Numbered from the stretch's first letter, positions 1 through 10,120 are shown. The stretch is DNA of 64,000 nt from Corynebacterium sp. HS2168-gen11 (GCF_024834075.1 NZ_JANUXR010000010.1:1-64000); one strand, 5' to 3'. Notes: generated from the letters alone by a model not told the origin. Translations and numbers: made by a program.

Positions 1-3000
1 TGACTCCTACTGCAACGCCTGCAGAATCCACAGGACCACAGGGTAAGACGCAGCAGGGAACACCAACGTTTACGCCTGGTGATCCAACGGTCACAATTGA
101 TGCGACGAAGGCTAAGTTGATTGATCCGACTACTGGTGTGGCTACAGATCAGCCGGTTGTTGTCAATGATGCTAAGGGTGTGGCAATTGGTACGTATACC
201 ATTGAAAATGGTGTTGTAACCTTTACTCCAAATCCTGAGAACACTAGCTTCGTTGGTACGCCTCCTGGCGTTCTGGTCGAAGCTCGTGACGAAAACAACA
301 CTCCAGCACGTGCAAAGTATCAGCCAGAAATCACTGCAGCTGATTTGGTGGGTAATAATGCAAGCCAGACTGTCAGCCAAGGTACGAAGCCAAAGGGTAC
401 TCCAACCTTCACGGAAAACGGCACGCCAATTGATATTGCAGCGTTGCCAGATACGCACAAGCCTGCGTTGATCAATAATGCAGGTGAACGTGTCCCTGAA
501 GCACCAGCATTTGATGGCGGTGTTGAAGTCGGTACCTACACCATTGATTCGGCAACGGGTGAAGTTACATTCACTCCAAAGGATCCAAGCTATGTTGGCA
601 GCCCGACTCCAGCAACAGTTGAGATTAAGAATGCCGATAATGTTGCTGTTCGTGCCGTCTTCAGCCCAACGATCATTGGTGTGAATCTCTCTGGTGAAGA
701 TGTCACAGGTACCAGCCCACAAGGCAGCCCTGTTGAATTGACGCCAGTATTTACTCCAGATGGTGTATTGGAAAACTCGGATCCAGTTACCGTTGATCCA
801 ACACAGACTAAGATGGTCGACCCAACTACTGGTGCTTTGACTCGTGATCCAATTGAGGTCGTTAAAGATGGTAAGAAGATTGGTGTCTACACCATTGATG
901 ACACCGGTAAGGTTACCTTCACACCTGAAAAAGACTTCAGCGGTGTGGTACCTGCACTGCAGGTTGAAGCAGTGGACTCTAACGGTACCAAGGTTCGTGC
1001 GACTGTCACCCCAGTGATCGAAAAGGTCACCCCACGTGGCGACAATGTGGATTCTTTGGGTACTCAAGGTAAGGATCAAACTGCAACTGTTGAATTCACT
1101 GAAGGTGATCCAACAGTTCCAATTCAGACCGATACCCTGTCATTCATGGATCCTGAAAACCCAACTCAGCATCCAACAACGCCTGTACTTGAGATCAATG
1201 CAAAGGATAAAGACGGTAACGTTATTGGTACCTACCGTATGGATCCAACCACTGGTGTTGTGACCTTCTCGCCAATCCCAACGTTTACTGGTACTCCGGT
1301 TCCAGCAGTAATTGGTGCGAAGGATGCTAACGGCACGCTTGCAACCGCAACGTATCGTCCGCGTGTTCTTGCGAAGACTCCAGTTGGTACCCCTGTGGAA
1401 CAAACTGGTTCGCAAGGTCAGCCACAGTCTGGCACGCCAACGTTTAAGACAGGCGTCGATCCACTGAATCCAACTACTCCACAGGATATAACCCCATCTG
1501 CGGATAATCCTGCGAAGTTGGTAGATCTGGACGGCAACTTGGTTGAGAGCTACACCGTTGAGAACGTCGGTACTTATACAGTTGATCCACTGACTGGCAC
1601 GGTTACCTTCCAACCTGTCGATACGTTTGTTGGAAAGGCTCCAGATGCCGTTGTTCAGATCAATGATCCGGACGGTATTCCAGCAACGGCTGTATTTAAG
1701 GCAGTCGTGAAGGATTCCAACCTGGTCTCGACATCTGCAACCTCCACAGGTATTGCAGGTCAGACGCAAACTGGTACGGTCACCTTCCGTAACGATGATC
1801 CGAACCTGACGTTCAATCTGGCTGAACACCCAGCGAAGTTGATCGACCCAGCTACCAAGCAGCCAGTCGATTTCTACGAGGTTCTTGGCGAAAACGGCAA
1901 GGTTCTCGGCCGGTACTCGGTTGACGGTGTCACTGGTGTTGTGACGTACACACCAGAAGACGTTGCATATTCAGGTCCTGTTGCTCCAGCAACTGTTCAG
2001 GTCTCTGACCAGTACGGTAATACCGCAACTGCTACCTACGCGCCTACGATTACACCGCTGAAGCCATCTAATGCGGCAAAGAACGCTACATCAGAAGGCA
2101 TCCAGGGTGCGTCGCAAAATGGAACAGTTGAGTTTAAGAACTCTGATGATTCTGTTGTAACAGTTTCTGAAGACAACCCAGCTCACCTGGTAGATTCCGA
2201 AGGAAACTTGGTTGATAAACTTGATGCTGTTGATAACGATGGCAACAAGGTGGGTACTTACACCATCGATCCAAACACTGGTGTTGTGACCTTCGTTCCA
2301 GAAGGTAACTTCGTTGGTACACCAAAACCAGTTATGGTTCGTGTACTCGACAACGCTGGTGTACCAGTGGCTGGTTTGTATCAGCCGGTCGTCAAGGCAG
2401 TGAATCCAACGGCAAATAGCGATAAGCCAATGCCAGGCACGGATACTTCCACGGGTCTTGTTGACGAACCACAGACTGGTGAAGTTGTCTTTACTCCGGG
2501 TGCTCCTGGCGTGAAGTTTGATGTGACGACAATCTACATCAATGATCAGGCATATCCATTGGATCAGCTTGATGCAATTGGTAAGTTGGCTGCCTTCGAT
2601 AAGAATGATCCAACCAAGCAGGTTGGTACCTATGAGATCACAGGTGTGTCTGAACCAGATGAGAACGGCAAGATCACTGTTCAGATCAAGTTCATTCCAG
2701 CTGCTGGTTTCGTTGGTACGACAGTACCGCTGAAGATCACGCTGAAGGATCAGTTCCAAAACGCAGCTGCTGGTTTCTACGTACCGACGGTAAATGAGAA
2801 GCCAAAGCCAGGTTTGTCCAGCTCACCTGAGTCACTGGTTCCACTGATCGTCGGTGGCGCAGTTACTGCCGGGATCATCGGTGGTATCGCTGGTCTGATT
2901 CACAACGGTGGATCTTCTACAGCAACGCCAGTACTGCCATCGCCAGTAGGACCTGCTCCTGCAGCTCCTGCGGCTCCAGCAGCACCAGCTGCTCCTGTGA

Positions 3001-3188
3001 AGGGAATCGCAAAGCATGAAGCTGCTCCTGCAGCTCCTGCGGCTCCTGTAAAGGGAATTGCAAAGCACGAGGCTAATGGTGCATTGGCGAATACCGGTGC
3101 CAATGTTGGCCTGCTGGGTCTGCTTGGTGCAGCTATGGCTGCAGCAGGTGGCGCGGTTCTTGGTCGGAGCCGTCGTCGTAACAAGTAA
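1..3188 (+). CDS. Partial CshA-type repeat cell-wall-anchored surface protein
   Basis: The reading frame is open from base 3, so the N-terminus lies upstream and only about 1061 C-terminal residues are present. At least seven tandem modules of roughly 100-120 residues each carry the pattern GTYTID..TG.VTFTP...FVGTP.P..V.V.D.....A.Y.P, as in CshA-type fibril repeats of Gram-positive adhesins. After the repeats come a hydrophobic Gly/Ala/Ile segment (about nt 2830-2910), a Pro/Ala linker in which the unit VKGIAKHEA occurs twice, and a sorting signal: LANTG, a hydrophobic stretch and RSRRRNK. By family knowledge sortase would link the Thr of LANTG to the cell wall and the repeats would form a long stalk. 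A strong terminator follows. Adhesion is inferred; the ligand-binding N-terminus is not in view. Confidence 0.9.
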   Translation, partial: TPTATPAESTGPQGKTQQGTPTFTPGDPTVTIDATKAKLIDPTTGVATDQPVVVNDAKGVAIGTYTIENGVVTFTPNPENTSFVGTPPGVLVEARDENNTPARAKYQPEITAADLVGNNASQTVSQGTKPKGTPTFTENGTPIDIAALPDTHKPALINNAGERVPEAPAFDGGVEVGTYTIDSATGEVTFTPKDPSYVGSPTPATVEIKNADNVAVRAVFSPTIIGVNLSGEDVTGTSPQGSPVELTPVFTPDGVLENSDPVTVDPTQTKMVDPTTGALTRDPIEVVKDGKKIGVYTIDDTGKVTFTPEKDFSGVVPALQVEAVDSNGTKVRATVTPVIEKVTPRGDNVDSLGTQGKDQTATVEFTEGDPTVPIQTDTLSFMDPENPTQHPTTPVLEINAKDKDGNVIGTYRMDPTTGVVTFSPIPTFTGTPVPAVIGAKDANGTLATATYRPRVLAKTPVGTPVEQTGSQGQPQSGTPTFKTGVDPLNPTTPQDITPSADNPAKLVDLDGNLVESYTVENVGTYTVDPLTGTVTFQPVDTFVGKAPDAVVQINDPDGIPATAVFKAVVKDSNLVSTSATSTGIAGQTQTGTVTFRNDDPNLTFNLAEHPAKLIDPATKQPVDFYEVLGENGKVLGRYSVDGVTGVVTYTPEDVAYSGPVAPATVQVSDQYGNTATATYAPTITPLKPSNAAKNATSEGIQGASQNGTVEFKNSDDSVVTVSEDNPAHLVDSEGNLVDKLDAVDNDGNKVGTYTIDPNTGVVTFVPEGNFVGTPKPVMVRVLDNAGVPVAGLYQPVVKAVNPTANSDKPMPGTDTSTGLVDEPQTGEVVFTPGAPGVKFDVTTIYINDQAYPLDQLDAIGKLAAFDKNDPTKQVGTYEITGVSEPDENGKITVQIKFIPAAGFVGTTVPLKITLKDQFQNAAAGFYVPTVNEKPKPGLSSSPESLVPLIVGGAVTAGIIGGIAGLIHNGGSSTATPVLPSPVGPAPAAPAAPAAPAAPVKGIAKHEAAPAAPAAPVKGIAKHEANGALANTGANVGLLGLLGAAMAAAGGAVLGRSRRRNK

Positions 3189-3218
3189 GTTATGACATAG
3201 CTGCGAAATACAGCACAC

Positions 3219-3257
3219 AAAAGGTGTACCTGTCAGATACGGCAGGTACACCTTTTT
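3219..3257 (+). terminator. Rho-independent terminator after the surface protein
   Basis: A 13-bp perfect stem (3220-3232 with 3243-3255, AAAGGTGTACCTG) with a 10-nt loop ends in a run of T. It lies about 30 nt after the stop codon of the surface protein. Confidence 0.9.
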
Positions 3258-3273
3258 ATGTTCTAGCTACAAA

Positions 3274-3378
3274 TAAACACCCTGTGGCATGTTGAACGAG
3301 TCCCCATGAGTTGGACTGAGAAACCAGATACCGAATATAGGGAGGGGAGCAGTTCTATAGCGCAGCACAGGGTGTTTA
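3274..3378. repeat. 105-bp element with 13-bp terminal inverted repeats (structured RNA or MITE-like)
   Basis: TAAACACCCTGTG at 3274-3286 is perfectly inverted at 3366-3378, enclosing 79 nt. Inside are two short stems: AGTCC/GGACT near 3299-3318 and TATAG/CTATA near 3337-3361, so a three-way junction can be drawn. No ORF and no U-run that would make it a plain terminator. It sits between the surface-protein terminator and the end of the minus-strand DUF4921 gene. I do not recognise a known riboswitch or insertion-sequence end. Confidence 0.5.
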
Positions 3379-3419
3379 ATAAAATAAGGCGCTTAGCGTA
3401 CTGTTCGCAAACCTAGAAG

Positions 3420-4742
3420 TTAGCGTGTGTGTAAGACAGGATTGTAGAGCAAGCAATTGCGCTTGATGCTGCATTCTTCAGCGATACGAATGTTCGCAAT
3501 TTTTTGCTCAGCGCGTAACGTAAACAAGCGGCTGACCACCTTATCACGTAATTGCCACGGGCTAATAGTGTTGAGATACACCTTGGTGCCACCTTCAAAC
3601 CCAGCCAACGTAGACACGCGCCACTTGATCATAATGCGCCATGGCATTGGAATATCAAGATCGATTGGCTTGTGATGCCATTCTTCATTGCATGGAATCT
3701 GTGGACCAGCTGCGGCATGGCACGCATGTACCAGATCACTCATGCCACGAATCTCCTCGGCGCTTTGGTTCCAAGGCTCTGGGGTGGCCGACTTAGAAAA
3801 TACCTCCAGAGTTGGATATCGGTGACCGAAACCGGCAAATGCAATAGCGTAGTCGTTTTCCGCAATGATTAAATTACGAGAAGCTGCGTAATTCACTGCC
3901 CACTCGTTATACATATTCGGATTCATGCGCAATTTTTGAATTTCAATATCTGCATGATGTCCGCGCTCGTCAATGGCGACAAGTTGTTTATGCAGATGAT
4001 CAAAAGAAGCACCAGCTGGTTTGAGCCAGTTTTGAAACACCGCAACATATGAGGCATATGGATTACGTTCATAGAGATCAAGTGTGGTTTCCACTGTGAA
4101 CTTCGTTAATGCATAGTGTTCATCTGGCGTTAATGTACCGGCTGAAGCTAAATCGGCATGTGTAGTTGCATCATCAGTGAAATGACGCCGACCAATAATA
4201 AGATCGTGCCCGCCGCCAAAAAAACCTTCAGCTTGTGCCAGTAACTCAGATTCTGGAATATCAACATCCAAACCGGCAGCTTTCCGTTTGGTTCGAATCG
4301 TGCGCAAGACGTGTTCTTTTCCGCGCGGATCTGCAAGATAAGTATCCATATGAGCTTGTGCTACAGCATCCATGTGGAAACCGTAATTTGCTTTCCAGTA
4401 TTCGTAAGTCACAATTTCGAATAAATTGGAGACGCGACGAAAATCAGCTGGACTATTTTCAACCTGGTCAAATGCTACACGTGACACTGTTTGACAGTGC
4501 TGGTCGGCACATACACGTGCCTTTTCTGGTGGTGTTTCGAGATGTCGATCAGCACAGAACGCACAGTAATTATGATGTTCTTCAGCAGAAAGTGGGCTGG
4601 TATCGGCGCTTGGGTTTTCTAATGGCCGATTCCCGCGTCCTGGTACAGTCCATACTTCGGTACCAGAAAAAGGATTGAGTTGTTTGACAGTACCGTCTGC
4701 CATAATTTGAATCGGATTGATGCGTGCAGCCATTGAGTTCAT
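3420..4742 (-). CDS. DUF4921 family protein, GalT-like (HIT superfamily) nucleotidyltransferase
   Basis: The 440-residue length fits DUF4921 proteins of actinobacteria. The N-terminal part has Cys pairs that look zinc-binding (CAFCADRH near residue 60 and CADQHCQT near residue 77). The centre has GASFDHLHKQ, which resembles the HxHxQ active-site motif of galactose-1-phosphate uridylyltransferases (HIT superfamily), so transfer of a nucleotide to a sugar phosphate or similar substrate is plausible. The substrate is not known. A second in-frame ATG three codons downstream (4733) could be the start; no strong ribosome-binding site separates the two. It is a single gene, divergent from the small unknown gene at 4873. 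Confidence 0.75.
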   Translation of the reverse strand: MNSMAARINPIQIMADGTVKQLNPFSGTEVWTVPGRGNRPLENPSADTSPLSAEEHHNYCAFCADRHLETPPEKARVCADQHCQTVSRVAFDQVENSPADFRRVSNLFEIVTYEYWKANYGFHMDAVAQAHMDTYLADPRGKEHVLRTIRTKRKAAGLDVDIPESELLAQAEGFFGGGHDLIIGRRHFTDDATTHADLASAGTLTPDEHYALTKFTVETTLDLYERNPYASYVAVFQNWLKPAGASFDHLHKQLVAIDERGHHADIEIQKLRMNPNMYNEWAVNYAASRNLIIAENDYAIAFAGFGHRYPTLEVFSKSATPEPWNQSAEEIRGMSDLVHACHAAAGPQIPCNEEWHHKPIDLDIPMPWRIMIKWRVSTLAGFEGGTKVYLNTISPWQLRDKVVSRLFTLRAEQKIANIRIAEECSIKRNCLLYNPVLHTR

Positions 4743-4872
4743 GATTTCAGTGTAATAGCCAAACCATCAGTGCGCTTGTGATGCCTGACAAAAGTTGTGA
4801 AATTGACAGTTATCGGCCACCGCTTGTGTGATACCTAAGGAAGGAGGAATAAAGCTAGGGTATGGTTCTATA

Positions 4873-5331
4873 ATGGCGACTATGGCTTTTATCACTTTTG
4901 ACTTTCTTGCCCCAAGTGTTGCCCACACGCTTGTCCAACAGCGTTTTGATGCATTGACTACTTTGTTACTACGCGATGCTCACGCAGCAAAACTGGAAGT
5001 AACGTTAGAGCAAAGCCCACAGTTTCCAGGCGAAGTTGTGCAGCAACTGCAACAGTCATATCGCAGTGAGCATGAAGACGCATTTGATGCCGCCGATGAT
5101 GACGAAACTTTGCTTGCCCATCATGGCGTGTATCCGCTGGAACAATTGCTGCCAGCACGGATAGTAATCGAGGTGGTGGAGCCAAAAGCTTCGGTGAATC
5201 AACTTGCCATGCTGTATGCGCGTATTTTGACTCCACCAGCGACACTGCCGAACTCCGCAATCGAAACTATGGAGGAGCAGCGTTATGAAGTACCTGCAAC
5301 ATTCCCATGGAGTGTTGCGGTGCGTCCGTAA
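4873..5331 (+). CDS. Conserved-looking hypothetical protein, 152 aa
   Basis: I do not recognise this family. The product from ATG 4873 begins MATMAFITFDFLAP and is a soluble, acidic protein with a helical first half (HTLVQQRFDALTTLL), an acidic patch (EDAFDAADDDE) and no membrane segment. The frame stays open upstream to a GTG at 4828, but an AAGGAAGGAGG purine tract lies at 4840-4850, favouring a downstream start; ATG 4882 is another option. A TATAAT-like hexamer overlaps the proposed start, so initiation is uncertain. Its 3' end converges on the glycerate kinase gene with only 10 nt between stops. Confidence 0.6.
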   Translation: MATMAFITFDFLAPSVAHTLVQQRFDALTTLLLRDAHAAKLEVTLEQSPQFPGEVVQQLQQSYRSEHEDAFDAADDDETLLAHHGVYPLEQLLPARIVIEVVEPKASVNQLAMLYARILTPPATLPNSAIETMEEQRYEVPATFPWSVAVRP

Positions 5332-5341
5332 CCTTTTGCAG

Positions 5342-6439
5342 TTAGCGGCTAAGAATGCTTGTGGCGATGGCTTTGCCGGCTTCGTGAAATTGTACTTCAG
5401 GGTCAGCGTCGCAAAGCGTGATGCACTGGTGATTGCCAGGTGGTGTGGTAACAAACTGACCTGCAACAATATAGTTCGTTGTCGCAGTTGCGCGGCGTAA
5501 TACTTCACCGACGACTTTTCCGTGCAGCGATTGCTCATCAAAGCGGCCTTCGCCGGTGATGACGATATCGGCTGCGGCAATTTGCTGGTCAAGTTCAACG
5601 GCATCAGCGATGACATGGATGCCTGGCAAAATATGCACGTGTTCGGTGGTAGTGTAGAGCAGCTTTGAGAGCCAGGTAATGCTTAATGCAACACCGCCTG
5701 CAGCGCCCATGCCAGGAATCGTTGGATCGATGTCGACAAGGCTACTAAAGTGCGCTAAACCGCGATCGAGAATTTCGATTTCTTCTGGAGTCGCCCCTTT
5801 TTGTGGCCCGTAGACAGTAGCACTACCGTGTGGACCTGTTGCAGGATTACGGATATCAGTGAGAAGCACCCATTCCACGCCCGCTGCCGGAATATTTAAT
5901 TGAGCAGTATCAATGCTGGCAATTGATGCTAACCCTTGCCCGCCTTGGGCCACAGGATGCCCGTGTGCATCGAGCGGTGTTGCCCCCAGCGCAACTAAAA
6001 TGCCAGTACCTGCGTCAGTGGTAGCGCTGCCACCTAATCCTAAGACGATTCGTGTAGCGCCGCGTGTCTGCGCATCCGCGATTAACACGCCAGTGCCGTA
6101 AGTATCTGCAAAGAGTGCGCGACGATCATCTGGAGCAATCAGTGGTAATCCGGATGCCGCAGCTACATCGATATAGGCGGTGGTGGTTGCTGCATCGTAG
6201 ATATAGCTTGCCTCGATGAGACGACCATTGGCGTTTGTAGTTGGTAATGAGATGCGTTCACCGTGAAATAGTGCAGCTGTTCCTTCGCCACCATCGGCAA
6301 GTGGTTGTAGCATGTAGTTGATCTTGACGTCTGCAGCAGCAAAGACTTCTTGCATGCCTGCCTGGAGCAAGGTTGCCGCTTGACTAGCAGAAACAGTGCC
6401 TTTGAAGGAATCTGGTGCAATCAGGATGGAAATGCTCAT
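5342..6439 (-). CDS. glxK: Glycerate kinase (GlxK/GarK family)
   Basis: The 365-residue product matches type-1 glycerate kinases, which phosphorylate D-glycerate with ATP in glycolate/glyoxylate and sugar-acid catabolism. Visible family features are the N-terminal APDSFKGTVSA, the glycine-rich LADGGEGT, the GLGGSATTDAGTG block and the C-terminal ITGEGRFDEQSLHGK. ATG at 6439 gives the expected N-terminus MSISILIAPDSFKG. Monocistronic, with 650 nt of mostly non-coding DNA upstream towards gdhA. The symbol follows corynebacterial usage. Confidence 0.9.
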   Translation of the reverse strand: MSISILIAPDSFKGTVSASQAATLLQAGMQEVFAAADVKINYMLQPLADGGEGTAALFHGERISLPTTNANGRLIEASYIYDAATTTAYIDVAAASGLPLIAPDDRRALFADTYGTGVLIADAQTRGATRIVLGLGGSATTDAGTGILVALGATPLDAHGHPVAQGGQGLASIASIDTAQLNIPAAGVEWVLLTDIRNPATGPHGSATVYGPQKGATPEEIEILDRGLAHFSSLVDIDPTIPGMGAAGGVALSITWLSKLLYTTTEHVHILPGIHVIADAVELDQQIAAADIVITGEGRFDEQSLHGKVVGEVLRRATATTNYIVAGQFVTTPPGNHQCITLCDADPEVQFHEAGKAIATSILSR

Positions 6440-6852
6440 AACTAGTATTCTTTCTAAACCTTAAAAGATGCAGCGAAAAGACAAGCCGTTGGAGATCAAT
6501 TCTTGATGGTGTTGCTGCTAGAGATCTGTCACATGCTAACACGCAAACGTTTACTTAGGTGGATTATTAGCGACTGCGTGCAAGGATTCAGAGGTGTCTA
6601 TGCGTACGATGCAGTGTTGGAGAATATCTCCGGTGCATGAGACTGCGCTTGCTGTATCTGTTGGGAATTGATCCAGAGTTTTGTGTGTGAAGGGGCGTGT
6701 GTGAAGCGTCGTCAAGCTAGCATGTTCTAGCGGTATGGCAGATGTTGATGTGTGATGGGGGAGATGTGTGGCCGGTAGTGGTGCGGCCGGTAGTGGTATG
6801 GATGGAACTTGAGAACAATGCCTGACTGATTTGCGGGTGGGGTAGTGTCAAA

Positions 6853-6874
6853 GTTTCTATAAAACTATAGAAAC
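6853..6874. promoter_or_regulatory. AmtR-type operator 1 upstream of gdhA
   Basis: A perfect palindrome, GTTTCTATA / AAAC / TATAGAAAC, fits the corynebacterial AmtR box TTTCTAT-N6-ATAG. It lies 220 nt before the gdhA start codon. AmtR is the TetR-type nitrogen-starvation repressor; in C. glutamicum gdh is one of its targets. Confidence 0.75.
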
Positions 6875-6960
6875 GAGCGTGAGGAATCGCACTTGGCAAC
6901 ACATTTTTGAAATGAATATAATTGTTCTGAACAGGGGATATTGGAAAACTGTGTGTGAAA

Positions 6961-7002
6961 TTCTATAGCCAAGTAGAAAATAATTTCTATAGAGGTGTAG
7001 AA
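6961..7002. promoter_or_regulatory. Two tandem AmtR-type boxes (2 and 3) upstream of gdhA
   Basis: TTCTAT-AGCCAA-GTAGAA (from 6961) and TTCTAT-AGAGGT-GTAGAA (from 6985) share the AmtR half-sites with one deviation (GTAG for ATAG) and the same spacer length. They are 24 bp apart, so two dimers could bind near the same face. They lie about 90-130 nt before the gdhA ATG, a position consistent with repression. Confidence 0.65.
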
Positions 7003-7009
7003 TTAATGA

Positions 7010-8440
<1,431 letters not shown>

Positions 8441-8465
8441 CCGTCAGTAGTTCTGACACCTCAAC

Positions 8466-8509
8466 AAGGCTGTGCGTCGAAGATTCTAACTTCGTCACAC
8501 AGCCTTTTG
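8466..8509 (+). terminator. Terminator after gdhA
   Basis: AAGGCTGTG (8466-8474) pairs with CACAGCCTT (8498-8506) and is followed by a short T run. An inner CGAAG/CTTCG stem lengthens the hairpin. It begins 26 nt after the gdhA stop. Confidence 0.8.
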
Positions 8510-8533
8510 TGCTGCTATATGCGAGCTTAGAAT

Positions 8534-8618
8534 GCTTTGCGACGCGTGTGGTGGTGCCGGATGTTGCGTACGCGTGCGGTGTCGGTGGCCGTAGCTTTGC
8601 GACGCGTGTGGTGGTGCC
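8534..8618. repeat. Two 25-bp direct repeats exactly 60 bp apart
   Basis: The sequence starting GCTTTGCGACGCGTGTGG is present identically at 8534-8558 and 8594-8618. The surrounding 8441-8795 interval has no gene other than the gdhA terminator. It is G/T-rich with further GGTGGTG runs. Function unknown. Confidence 0.7.
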
Positions 8619-8795
8619 TGGGTAGTGGTGGTGCTACGAAGATGTGTGGAGTGCGGAATCAGAATCATAATGAACCCTCAGTACGATTATTGATCCCTTC
8701 CTAGATGCGGTTGTATCAGTTTCAGTGCGAGATTTTTTAGACTTAGCGTCGTCGTTGCGCGTCAGCGTGAGATGCTTTTTAGGTATATTGAAATT

Positions 8796-9503
8796 ATGTA
8801 TCGCGTATTTGAATGCCTCGATGAACTCGTAAACATTGTTGACCAAGCCTATGGCGTTCCAATGACACAGAACTGCATGGTTCCACGCCATGAGGTTCTC
8901 GCCCTCCTTGACGATCTGCGCAATGCGCTTCCAATCGAAGTCGATGATGCGCAAGACGTTCTTGATCAGCGTGATGAGATTATTCGCACTGCTGAACAAC
9001 AAGCACAGGAACAAGTTGCGCATGCCACGGCTGAATCTGAGCACTTAGTTTCCACTGCTCATCGCGATGCAGACATAATGATCAAAGATGCAACAGATCG
9101 CGCTAGTAGCACGGTTGCAAAGGCTCAAGATGATGCAGTTGCCATTGTGGATCGTGCTCGACACGATGCTGATACTACCGTGGCGCGCGCGAATGCTGAA
9201 GCTAAGCGTTTAGTTGAAAATGGCCATGAACAGTATCAACGTGCCGTCGACGAAGGCCTTGCCGAGCAAGCTCGTTTGGTCAGCGAAGCCGAGTTAGTAC
9301 GTCGCGCAAATGAAGAGGCACACCGGATTGTTGATGCTGCACACGCTGATTCTGACCGCCTGCGCAAAGAATGTGATGTATTCGTTGATACTAAACTGAA
9401 AGAATTTGAAGACAGCTTGACAGAAACCTTGCGTACCGTTACTCGCGATCGCAGCGCACTGCGTCACGGTGCTGGTGCACAACAACGCCGCTACGACGCA
9501 TAA
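8796..9503 (+). CDS. sepIVA: SepIVA-like DivIVA-domain septum/cell-envelope protein
   Basis: The 235-residue product from ATG 8796 matches mycobacterial SepIVA (Rv2927c), a DivIVA-domain coiled-coil protein required for division and polar envelope synthesis. It shows the N-terminal MYRVFECLDELVNIV...GVPMTQNC..P, the conserved DDAQDVLDQRDEIIRTAE, a long heptad-rich coiled coil with many Ala/Glu/Arg (residues about 60-200), and the C-terminal DRLRKECDVFVDTKLKEFED. It is cytoplasmic and probably self-associating. As in Mycobacterium it precedes yceD-rnc-mutM, though here separated by about 600 bp. An in-frame start at 8772 is possible but unlike the family. Confidence 0.88.
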   Translation: MYRVFECLDELVNIVDQAYGVPMTQNCMVPRHEVLALLDDLRNALPIEVDDAQDVLDQRDEIIRTAEQQAQEQVAHATAESEHLVSTAHRDADIMIKDATDRASSTVAKAQDDAVAIVDRARHDADTTVARANAEAKRLVENGHEQYQRAVDEGLAEQARLVSEAELVRRANEEAHRIVDAAHADSDRLRKECDVFVDTKLKEFEDSLTETLRTVTRDRSALRHGAGAQQRRYDA

Positions 9504-9543
9504 ACGTACTATTTACTCAGAGAATCAGCGTCATTCGCACAAC

Positions 9544-9574
9544 TGTATCCAGGCAGAATAGCTGCCTGGATACA
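9544..9574 (+). terminator. Hairpin after sepIVA, likely terminator
   Basis: TGTATCCAGGCAG and its perfect complement CTGCCTGGATACA flank a 5-nt loop, 40 nt after the sepIVA stop. There is no T run, so termination is likely but not certain. Confidence 0.6.
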
Positions 9575-9739
9575 AAAGATTCATGGTGCAGATGCAAGCA
9601 TGAACGCTCTCGGCTGGCTTTTGCTGGGTATACAAGAGACCCAGCGATAAATGATCGATGTCTCTCTCAAGATTATTTGCTCATTACTCCTCATAATCTA
9701 GTTGGTCAGCGCAGTAGGAGTATACCTGGCTCTTTGTAT

Positions 9740-9777
9740 AGCATCGTTGCACAATACGAGTGTTGTACAACGATGCT
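9740..9777. repeat. 15-bp near-perfect inverted repeat
   Basis: AGCATCGTTGCACAA pairs with TTGTACAACGATGCT with one mismatch around an 8-nt loop. No gene lies within 230 nt on either side; role unknown. Confidence 0.6.
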
Positions 9778-10120
9778 AATACTGTTTATCAGGCCTTATA
9801 TTCAACGTACTGATATATTCAGAAACACTGCGGAGGCATGCTTGCTGTAGGCTGCGATCCCCATATATTGCGTAGCTGTCGAGCTTAGGTATCTTGGTAC
9901 GGATACTGATTGAATGCTGCACTGCTATGCGATGCGGTATGTAGCAGGTGATCTTGGCTATCGTTGTTGAGATAGATGAGAGCGTTATCGCAGCTAGTAG
10001 AGATTTCCTGTAAAGCTCATACTTCCACTCGTGAGCACTATGGTGTGTACAATGAGGCACAGACAAACGGTATTGGTGTATTTCACCATTACCGTTGGAA
10101 CAGAGTAGGATACGAACACG

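Larger units (their letters stand above)
9504..10120. other. 617-bp intergenic region with three hairpins, no gene seen
   Basis: Contains a 13-bp perfect inverted repeat (9544-9574), a shorter CTGGGT/ACCCAG hairpin near 9628-9649 and a 15-bp near-perfect one (9740-9777). No ORF has convincing coding character. The last 60 bases should hold the yceD promoter and leader. Confidence 0.6.

Noticed and set aside
1140..1829. Long antisense ORF inside the surface-protein gene
   Set aside because: It mirrors the regular codon pattern of the repeats. The product has no family resemblance and no ribosome-binding site.
2091..2759. 222-codon minus-strand ORF in the surface protein
   Set aside because: Shadow of the repeat region; composition rich in Trp, Cys and His unlike a real protein of this organism.
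3274..3378. 4.5S RNA or TPP riboswitch in the inverted-repeat element
   Set aside because: CTGAGA occurs, but the other TPP blocks are missing, and the SRP RNA apical motif is not present.
8466..8620. CRISPR-like array after gdhA
   Set aside because: Only two repeat copies, one of them in a G/T-rich context, and no cas gene in the window.
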